Source of the DNA: a virus
Virus record (IMG/VR): IMGVR_UViG_3300010160_000248
Coordinates: 1 to 22,456 of that record
Length of the DNA: 22,456 bases
Direction: 5' to 3' (one strand)
Part shown: positions 9,001 to 17,200 of the stretch, piece by piece
How positions within the stretch are numbered: the stretch's first letter is position 1
How the letters are laid out: the number at the start of each line of letters is the position of its first letter
Notes under the pieces: generated by a model
Databases searched by the model: none
What the model saw: only the letters and a program-made list of their open reading frames with translations
Told to the model about the DNA's origin: nothing
Program-made: the position numbers and the translations under genes

Positions 9001-10720
9001 AGTAACAGCTACAAACAGTCAAGGATCTACTCCTGTAACAACCAACGCAACTAGTTCAATTAATGAAACAGTTTCAAATACCGCAGTACCAACAGTATCT
9101 GGATTACTGTATGTAGGTCAGACACTGGCTACTACTACTGGAACATGGATTGGAACACCTGGTCCTACATACACATTCCAGTGGCAGCGAGTAACCACAC
9201 CTATAGCTGGCGCTACATCAAGCTCGTATGTTCTAACAACAGATGATGTAGGATATACTTTACGTTCCTCAGTGACTGCTACTAACGTGGTAAATTCTGC
9301 TACTGCATATTCTGTACAAACTGGCTCAGTTAGTGGACTGCCTTATGTTTCAGTTCAACCGCTTATCACCGCTGGAACATCTCCGTACATACCTGGTGTG
9401 GTGTTAACTGTTAACACTGGAACTTTCTTAGGTGCCACACCTATTACAGTAACCCAACAATGGTATAGAGTTGCAACTACAGGCACAGTGGCCATTGCAG
9501 GTCAGACTAGTTTAACATATACAGTAACCAGCGATGATATTGGAATGAGTATTCAGACAAGATCTACAGCTACTAACTCTTATGGCAGTACTTCTACTAC
9601 ATCATCTAACTCGATATTAATACCCCCAGTGATACCAACAAATGCAATGATTATGTACAACGGTACAGATCCGGGACTGGCAGGTTGGAGCAGATACTCC
9701 ACTGCTGACGGTTTAGTTATAAAAGGTGCCAGTGTACAGGGAGATATTGGTGTTACAACAGCAGCCGCAGGAACTTATAGTGCGGCTTATACAGTAGGTC
9801 TAGCTGGGTTACACAATGGTCCAGGAAACTATTATTTCTTCGGTGGTAATACTCCAGGATCTGCATCCTACGGTCCACAATCGAACAGTGCAGGAGATCA
9901 CAGTCACACTTTCTCACTGACAGGTTCTGCGGCTCCGGCTAAACCTCCAAGAACACAACACACCTTGCTGTATGCTACCACTGATCAATATCAATTTCCA
10001 ACTAACACCATACATATTCACGCAAATAATGCTGGAGGTAGTTGGACACAAAAGATAGCATCGGGCGCCATCCGATTTATTGTTGGCGGAAACGGTGTCA
10101 GTGACTTGGCCGCAGTCGCTGCCACAAACAACAGTGCTTCATCAAGTAGTGATGGATTCCACGATCACATTGCAGGATCACCAACTCGAATTTCAAGTAG
10201 TACGCCAGCTGGCCCTAACTCGGCTACACCCGGTTCTGCTACAGGACAAGTGCATAGTCATAGCGCATCAGCTGGAACTGTACCGATGACTGTGTCATCT
10301 ATTGCAGGAAAATTAATGAAGTTGTGGACAGCCGCAAGTCAAGATACAGCATTTAATGGTCATGTTGTAATGTTTGTTGGTACATTAACTGCATTGCCAC
10401 CGTACTGGAAACTATGTGATGGCACAAATGGAACACCAGATCTAAGAACATACAGTTTAGGATATTCAACAGCGTCTACTGATCATAATGTGGCCACTGC
10501 CCTTACTGCTCAAAGTGCATCACTTACTCTGTCACTAGGCAGTTGGACTCACACCCATGCTGGCAACGCAGGCGCTACCCCGTCAAGTACTCAATCAGCA
10601 CCGCACGGAAGCACTAACGTTGGCAGCCACAACCACACACTTGCAGCCGTAACTGCTCCGCTATCAGGATATGATCCAGGATCAATTAAAGTTGCGTTTA
10701 TACAATACGTAGCACCATAA
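6092..10720 (+). CDS. Giant tail fibre: Ig-like repeats, nested Gly-rich module, Tail Collar tip
   Basis: 1542 aa. Residues about 34-85 ('NILINSENQGSSTWIINTG...SWYQEYSI') resemble the first half of a lectin-like jelly-roll domain common on phage fibres. Eight Ig-like domains of about 90 aa follow (starts near residues 98, 185, 275, 365, 816, 903, 995, 1083), each with 'GQTLSVTTGTW', 'YQWxR' and 'TSSTYxLxxxDxG...VTATN'. Domain 4 is split: after 'YQWKRISATAISV' comes a glycine-rich module (about 416-716, 'FTTPGTYTWTCPAGV' to 'GAVRIIWS'), and the Ig fold resumes at about 745. Residues 1183-1542 form a tip with two collar-like units, 'AMIMYNGTDPGLAGWSRYS' and 'LCDGTNGTPDLR' (about 1441, Tail Collar signature). 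Six His-x-His motifs lie at H1270, H1308, H1357, H1388, H1487 and H1513; in T4 gp37 such motifs coordinate iron in the tip needle. Inferred role: host-receptor-binding fibre, with the next gene as its chaperone. Confidence 0.85.
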   Translation: MPITIRFPAPGFPLGKQIITPLSNFSGRGFDGGSFKNILINSENQGSSTWIINTGTVVAPLADGTTVVTYAPKINNATSWYQEYSITSDALSTELVNHGALPVITGVPFVGQLLTVTTGTWYGDSISFSYQWQRGTVNIDGATSSTYYVDPADEKFKLRCLVIATSGAESTISKSTSTAVIAGAPLDTSPPVLSGTQSIGSTLSVTTGTWTADTALTFTYQWYRTNVAITTSTASTYVIQSIDAGYILNCTVRATNTRGAYHTTSSNYTGIISGPPINTFAPIVSGSFVLGSTLSIYDGLWVGYPTPAFTYQWQRGTTDIAGATASTYVSVIGDVASTIRARVTATNGLGSSSTFSNSTLEISTVPANTVAPVTTGNIYVGQTLSVTTGTWTGYPAPTYAYQWKRISATAISVSGAAAFTTPGTYTWTCPAGVTSVNVVCVGAGGGGGLSGGLSGGGGGGLAWGNNIPVTSGTVYTVVVGQGSFNAPGGTSYFSNTNVISALGGSTGTVTGGGQQPAGGTYFVAASITSQGGGNGGIGGAAAGQGQPGPGAGGGAGGYTGNGGAGGGAFLSDQDGSPGTGGGGGGGGRAYGNGNGAGGGGGVGIFGQTSNGAGGIGSTTTNGGGGAGNPVGGGNGGAGGLFALGAGGPGGRGGTAFGGGGGGLGGTAISGTSSGAGGGGGGFGGGGGNGYDNGSTPSTRGQGGAGSGGAVRIIWSNAGQIRAFPSTNVDAAYDNVTYSTTYLPFMSTLSNVSVVSGVGAISGANSSSYLLIPSDYNCGISCTVTGNNQAGSSSADSNTLGNTSTGIGLITQPAQYLTQPVVSGTPTRGQTLSVNTGTWSTNVNLVYAYQWYRSGTAISTGTASTYILADVDLGLTMTASVAATNIAGTTTATSSNSLGPVVGIPVNTVLPVISGTNLVGQTLSVTDGTWTAYPSITYSYQWKRGGTPISLATSNTYLLVSADATYTITCTVTATNSQGSTPVTTNATSSINETVSNTAVPTVSGLLYVGQTLATTTGTWIGTPGPTYTFQWQRVTTPIAGATSSSYVLTTDDVGYTLRSSVTATNVVNSATAYSVQTGSVSGLPYVSVQPLITAGTSPYIPGVVLTVNTGTFLGATPITVTQQWYRVATTGTVAIAGQTSLTYTVTSDDIGMSIQTRSTATNSYGSTSTTSSNSILIPPVIPTNAMIMYNGTDPGLAGWSRYSTADGLVIKGASVQGDIGVTTAAAGTYSAAYTVGLAGLHNGPGNYYFFGGNTPGSASYGPQSNSAGDHSHTFSLTGSAAPAKPPRTQHTLLYATTDQYQFPTNTIHIHANNAGGSWTQKIASGAIRFIVGGNGVSDLAAVAATNNSASSSSDGFHDHIAGSPTRISSSTPAGPNSATPGSATGQVHSHSASAGTVPMTVSSIAGKLMKLWTAASQDTAFNGHVVMFVGTLTALPPYWKLCDGTNGTPDLRTYSLGYSTASTDHNVATALTAQSASLTLSLGSWTHTHAGNAGATPSSTQSAPHGSTNVGSHNHTLAAVTAPLSGYDPGSIKVAFIQYVAP
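6383..9637 (+). repeat. Eight Ig-like domain repeats in the fibre gene
   Basis: About 270-nt units each encode one Ig-like domain. They are recognised by the recurring 'GQTLSVTTGTW', 'YQWKR/YQWQR/YQWYR' and 'VTATN' blocks. The fourth unit is interrupted by the glycine-rich module. The copies differ substantially from one another, so this is an old expansion, unlike the near-identical repeats in the 2156-aa gene downstream. Confidence 0.85.
7346..8241 (+). repeat. Glycine-rich module nested in Ig domain 4
   Basis: About 300 codons dominated by GGT/GGC glycine. The module starts with 'FTTPGTYTWTCPAGVTSVN' and ends with 'GAVRIIWS', the same boundaries as the module in the 2156-aa gene. It includes pure (GGT)7 at 7829-7849 and (GGT)5 at 8117-8131, both slippage-prone. 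The strand is strongly G-over-C and locally richer in GC than its surroundings. Long proline-rich frames on the opposite strand are by-products of this composition. Confidence 0.85.
9638..10717 (+). other. Fibre tip region: tandem collar units with six HxH motifs
   Basis: This region encodes residues 1183-1542 of the fibre. It shows two related units, each with a 'GT..L..W' entry ('MIMYNGTDPGLAGWSRYS' and 'VMFVGTLTALPPYWKLCDG') followed by His-rich strands. The motifs are HSH, HIH, HDH, HSH, HTH and HNH. Family knowledge: Tail Collar domains and the T4 gp37 receptor-binding needle share this His-x-His metal-site pattern. Confidence 0.75.
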
Positions 10721-10733
10721 CAAGGAAATAAAA

Positions 10734-11243
10734 ATGGATTACACATATTTTACTTTAAATGTATATAACAACCATGCTTCTATTACAAAGAATGGAGAAG
10801 GTTATATTTTTTCTAGCGTTGACAAATTCGTTGAACGTACAAATTTTCCATATATAGAACAGGCAAAAATGATACACCACGAAGGTTTTAGAAACAATTG
10901 GGTTGTCGAAAGAACGGGCGGCGAGATTGTTTCTGGCCCAGACTTAGAAGAAATAGTTTGGATAACTAATTACATGGAGTTCATTTGGAACCATGCTCTC
11001 AAAGACAAGGAAGAACAAGAAGCATTGTCTGCACCACCGTTAAGTGCTCTGCGTAATTTTAAATTATATGAAACAGACTGGATATTGCAACGTCATCAAG
11101 AAGAAACAATGTTAAACTTAGCACACAAATTTACAGAACAACAGATAACCGCAGTGCTTATCTATAGACAACAATTAAGAGATATGAACTTATCTGGGTT
11201 AAATGAAAAAAACGTAGTTTGGCCAACTAACCCAATAGCATAA
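10734..11243 (+). CDS. Tail fibre assembly chaperone-like protein
   Basis: 169 aa, with a clear SD (AAGGA at 10722-10726, 7 nt before ATG) and 13 nt after the fibre stop. The C-terminal half carries the pattern of the phage tail assembly chaperone family (Phage_tail_APC type): 'YETDWILQRHQEE' (W116), 'KFTEQQ', 'YRQQLRDMN' (144-152) and a terminal 'VVWPTNP' (161-167). The N-terminal 90 residues ('YTYFTLNVYNNHASITKNG', 'VERTGGEIVSGPDLEE') are not recognised and may be phage-specific. Unlike its neighbours the protein is charged and not glycine/threonine/serine-rich, which fits a cytoplasmic assembly factor rather than a virion fibre. A chaperone gene directly after a collar-tipped fibre gene is the standard arrangement. 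It most likely helps fold or trimerise that tip, and perhaps the 2156-aa protein whose ATG follows 4 nt after its stop. Confidence 0.75.
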   Translation: MDYTYFTLNVYNNHASITKNGEGYIFSSVDKFVERTNFPYIEQAKMIHHEGFRNNWVVERTGGEIVSGPDLEEIVWITNYMEFIWNHALKDKEEQEALSAPPLSALRNFKLYETDWILQRHQEETMLNLAHKFTEQQITAVLIYRQQLRDMNLSGLNEKNVVWPTNPIA

Positions 11244-11247
11244 AAAC

Positions 11248-14200
11248 ATGGTAGCTCCAGTAAATGCAGTATTCCCCGTACTATCAGAAACGGCAACTGT
11301 TTCTGCTAATACTCAGTACGTGTTCAGTTTCTATGCCAAGAAAGGAACAGCAGGTAATGTTACCTGCGGAATATATGATAATACCAATGGAGCAAACATT
11401 GTTAACCCAGTTAGCTATGTATCATTGCTCAGTGATACTACTCTAGTTAGAATTAGCCTAGCATTTACTACACCTGCAAATTGCACCTCAGTTTCTGTAT
11501 TCCCGGTATGGTATGGTACAGACTACGGATCAGTTACTGTCTATGGTATGCAATTAGAAGTTGCAACAATAACTCCGAGTTTACCTACACTATTAACTGA
11601 GTCTGGGGATACATTAATTGCAGAGTCTAGCACAGTGCTAACCGGTGAGGTAGTAGAAGATATAGCCACTCCCTATCAACTAACCCTAAGCACATCGTTG
11701 GCCGCACAAGGATACACTCCGCAGGCCACTGACTATTCATTGGTTAATAAAGTCAAGGCTATAGATATTTTAAAATCTTCTGAGATCGTAGTTCCTGTTG
11801 CTAGACTTAGATCTGTTGGCTCACTACGAAGTTACAATAATTCAACTTCTACGTTGGTAATATCTAAATTACGTAACAGTAGTATAGCCAAAGATACACC
11901 ATCTGCAAAGTTTAACAATACATCGTCGATGGTTAATAAATTAATTACACCGGCAAACAAAACACAGACAATTTCTCTGACTACATCAAATGTAGTATAC
12001 CCAACTCCTTTTCAAAATTCACCTAACGCAGGTGATTTTAAATTTGGCGTAACAGCACAAACACCTAGATCAATTACTACATCTTCCTCGTCATTACTGC
12101 AATGGTATTTAGAATACGGATCTCAAAGTGATCTATTAACTACAGCAACTTCAACTACTACTAATCTAACAATTAAAACGTTTTATTTTACACCTAGTGC
12201 ATATACTCCGTTTGCAGTAGGATCATCGATTAAAGTTAGTAATACAAATGGCAGTGCATATACTGCCACAGTAATCGCCACTGATTTTAGTTCAGTGACT
12301 ATTGCCATGCCTGCTGTAGAATTCCCAAGCGTTGGCACATTTGTTGAATCAAGTGCTACCGTTTACTCTAAATTGCTAGTTGCTCCAACAAATCGAGGAT
12401 CGAGACTGGCCAGAGATAGATTATATTATAACGATATGGGTCCTGGTATAAAGGGATTCTTACCTGAAAGAACAAACGTAGGATTGTTATCTTTATCTAC
12501 AACTACAGGGCAGTTAACCAAAGCCATTGAAGTTATTAAGGATTTAACAAATAATGTTCGTCTTGGACAACTACAAAAATCAATTGAAGTCATCCGCCAA
12601 GTTAGTACTACAACATTTACAGTTAGTAAAGTTAACGCGGCAGTAGTAGTTCGAGCAGTTCCTGCTATACTTTCGTCAAATCTTGGTACTCCTATAATTA
12701 AAAAATATTCATTGCCACCGGTATCTTTTATTAATTTTAATATATCTACTAGAGTAGCCAAGGTATCTGCGGCCGCAGTATTAAGAGCAGATACTTCTAA
12801 GTTACGGGTAGATAAACTTAGTACTGTAAACGTACTAAAGGGCATACCTTCAACTACTTCAACACCTATTGTTAGTAAATTTAAAACAATAAGTGGAATC
12901 GTTGCGGCAATTAATACTACAGTACTGTCTCCGACACCATTCCAAAATACACCCAACCCTGGTGATTTTAAAATGTTTGTTGTCGGGCAAAGTCCAGATG
13001 CAACAACTACATCGACATCATCTTTATTGCAATGGTATCTAGAATACAGCGCCAATTCAGATGTATTGTCTATTTCAACAGCTACATATACTACATCATC
13101 GGTTAAAACTTTTTACTTTGGTCCAACTGGTTATAATCCATATTCTGTAGGTTCAATAATTAAAATTGGAAATATTTATGGATCAAGTTATACAGCTACA
13201 GTAGTGTCGTCTAGTATTGGTTCAGTGACTATTGCAATGCCAAGATTGGCATTACCTAGTGTTGGAACTTATATTGAAACAAGTGCCACAGTTTATTCTC
13301 AGTTATTGGTAGCACCTACAAATAGAAGTTCTGGACTGGCTAGAGATAGGTTATATTACAATAACATGGGACCGGGCATAAAGGGATATTTAGACGGCCG
13401 TTCAAATATAGCGCAGGTATCTTTACCTACAACTACAGGACAGTTAGCAAAAGCATTTGAAGTTGTTAAATCTTTAACAAATAATTTTCTCATAGGACAA
13501 TTACAAAAACCATTTGAAATTATCAAAGCAACATTGTCAAGGATAGATGTAGCTAAACTCAATTCGGCAGCAATAGTACGTGGCGAAAATAATAGATTTA
13601 ATCCTAGTATTATTTCTAAATTTAAACCGCCTATTGGTCAAGTATTTGTAGTGCGACCAACTGTTACCCAATTACAAAAAGCATTTGAAGTTGTCAAAGG
13701 ATCTCTATTAAAAATAGATGTAGCTAAACTTAATGCTATGAATGTTGTACGTGGTGATAGAACTAGAATTTTAGCTTACCAAGTTGAAAAACAAAAAGTT
13801 CCAGCAACCAATGTAGGACTGTTTAGATTACCGCTTGTGACTGGTCAATTATCTAAGGCATTTGAAATTGTTCGTGCAGATCAATCAGTAATTAAAGTAG
13901 ATAAAGTTTCTTCAGTTGCAGTATTAAAAGCTGAGCCAAGCAAATTAAGAACGGATAAACTTAATACCGTCAATGTCATACGAGCTATTCCTTCAATAAT
14001 TAGAATATCTAATATTGAGAAAATTAAGAGACCTATTGAAGGCCCGACATTCTCGTTGGCTCCTAATATATTGTTCCCAACACCGTTCCAGAATACACCT
14101 AATCCAGGTGATTTCAAATTTGGTGTAACAGCACAAACACCTAGATCAATTACTACTTCAACAACATCTTTGTTGCAGTGGTACTTAGAATATGGATCTC

Positions 14201-17200
14201 AAAGTGATCTATTAACTACAGCAACTTCGACTACTACTAATTTAACAGTTAAAACTTTTTATTTTACACCTAGTGCATATACTCCGTACTCGGTAGGGTC
14301 TTCAATTAAAGTTAGCAACACAAATGGCAGTGCATATACTGCCACAGTGCTTGCCACAGATTTTAGATCAGTGACTATTGCCATGCCTGCTGTAGAATTT
14401 CCAAGTGGCTATACTTTTGGCATTAGTAGACCAGAATCCACTACTCTCTCGTTTGGTCAAGCAACCTTTACCACTCCGGGTGCTACTACATGGACTTGCC
14501 CACCAGGTGTTTTCAGTATAAGTCTAGTAGCCGTTGGTGGCGGTGGTGGCGGTGGATATGGTCAAGTTGGTATTGGCGGCGGCGGCGGCGCACTTGTCTG
14601 GGTCAATGATATCCCAGTAATTCCCGGAAGAGTTTATAATTTAAATGTCGGCGCGGGCGGCGTAATCGCCACCAACGGCGGAGATAGTTGGTTTAATAAC
14701 AGTAATTATATTAAGGCAGGCGGTGGCGGTGGCGGTGCAGGTGGCTCTAATAATATAGCACTTGCTTCCAGCGCGGGCGGTATTCCTGTAAATAATTCAG
14801 GTGCTCCCGGCGGTGGCGGTAGCGGTGGTTTCGCGCACGCTGGCAGCACGCCCGGCGCCACCTACTCCGGCGGCGGCGGTGGCGGTGCAGGTGGGTATTC
14901 GACTTTGTTTACGAACCGTGGTGGCGATGGATCGTATCCAACCGGTGGTGTCGGTGGTAATTTTGGAAGTGCAAGCGGACCGCTACCCGCAGGCAGTGGT
15001 GGCGGTGGAGGCGGTGCCTCGGCGCTTTGGCAGAACGGCCGTGCTGGTGGCGCCGGCGGCGGAGTGGGCTTACTTGGTATAGGTGCAGACGGTGTGGGCT
15101 TTACTGATAACGCCGGCACTGGTGGCACAGGTGGATCTGGTGGTGGATCTGGTGGTAGTTATCTTGCACCAACGGGTGGTCTGTATGGCGGTGGCGGTGG
15201 CGGCGGAACAACAAATAGTACTGGTCCAGGATTTACTCCTGGATTAGGTGGTGCTGGAGCAGTACGCATAATATGGAGCACAGGCAGATCGTTCCCATCG
15301 ACATTTACAGCAGATCTGCCAACTACAACCGGCACTACTACCCCTGCTACCATTGGTACAGATATTGGCACATTTATTGAATCAAGTGCTACTGTATATT
15401 CTCAGTTATTGGTAGCACCTACAAATAGAGGCTCTGGTCTAGCTAGAGATAGATTGTATTACAATAACATGAGTCCTGGTATACAGGGGTACTTAGCTGA
15501 ACGTTCAAATGTAGCTCAAGTATCTTTATCTACAAGTACAGGACAGTTAACTAAAGCATTTGAAATTGTCAAAGGATCTCTATTAAAAATAGATGTAGCT
15601 AAACTTAATGCGGCAGCAATAGTACGTGGTGATAGAACTAGAATTTTAGCTTACCAAGTTGAAAAACAAAAAGTACCAGCAACTGGGGTAGGTTTGTTTA
15701 GATTACCGCTTGTGACTGGTCAATTATCTAAAGCATTTGAAGTAGTTAAGGATACACGTACTACGTTGGTATATAGTCAATTATCTAAGGCATTTGAAAT
15801 TGTTCGTGCAGATCAATCAGTAATTAAAGTAGATAAACTTACTACAGCTAATGTACTACGAGGTATTAAAACAGTATCTACATCAGTATCTATAGTTACA
15901 CAGGTAAAGATGCCTGTGACACGGTATGTGTTCTCTATTGCTAATTCTGTTACTAACCAAGTTGCCAAATTAACAAGCGCCGCAATAGTTCGAGATACAC
16001 AAAGCAAACTAACATACAGTCAATTACAAAAAGCATTTGAAACTATACGTAGTGTTAATGTTAACGCTATTGCAGGCAATATTTTTAAAGTCAAGCAACC
16101 TTTATCACCACCGTTTGTATTTTCAATTGCTGGTACATATACCAATCAAGTTGCTAAGTTAACAGCAGCCGCAGTGGTTAGAGAAGCTAGAGTAAGATTA
16201 ACAGTGGATAAACTTACCACTACTAACGTACTGCGAGGTATTAAAACAGTATCTACGTCAGTATCTATAATTACACAGGTAAAGATGCCCGTGACACGTT
16301 ATGTGTTTTCAATGGCTAATACATATACCAATCAAGTTGCTAAGTTAACCGCAGCCTCTGTTTTGCGAGAAGCACGTTCAATTTCTACTGTAACAAATAG
16401 ATTAGAATCTACAATTAATACAACTACATTTATATATACACAATCGACAGTAGCGCCTGCAGGATCACCTAAAACTTCTAGGGAAGCACTGTATTATTTC
16501 TATCTAGCACCTGACTATCGTGCAGATCATTATCAAAGGCTTACAAATTATCCTACAGTGGGCGTATACAATACACCGGTTCAAAGTGGACGAGTGAATG
16601 CTGTTAATGTATTGAAAGGTGTTACAAATAATATTCAAGTTGCTCGATTAAAAGCAATAAATGTGCTTAGAGATGCTAATACTAGAATAGATATTTTTGG
16701 AAGACTTGAGAGGAGGATACTATTAGAAGCTAATAGAATAGCATTCTTGTATACTGCCGCATCAACAAGTACCACTGATATCAGTAGGCTGGAACAGTTC
16801 AATGTTGGATCTTATCCCGGTGATTTTAAATTACAGATCGTGGGGCAAAATGCAGATTACGATAACAATCTTATTTCCTGGTATTTAAATGATAATGACG
16901 TATTAACTCCGTCAGTTAAATCGACCAGTACCACTAGGACAGTATACTTTAACCAAACATTGTATACACCATTCTCAGTTGGTACTAGAATTAAGTTAAC
17001 TAGTTCTGGTAGCAATAGTATTTTATATTATGCAACTGTAACCTCAGTTACTAGCAACTCTGTGTCTTTTGTTAAGCCAAGCATTGATATATCTATTTTT
17101 AATACCTACATTGAAGGTGGTAGTTCGGTATATCCACGTAGTTTTGTAAGCCCTACTACTGCACCAAAAAATGCTCGTGAAAATTTGTATTTCTTTGAGT

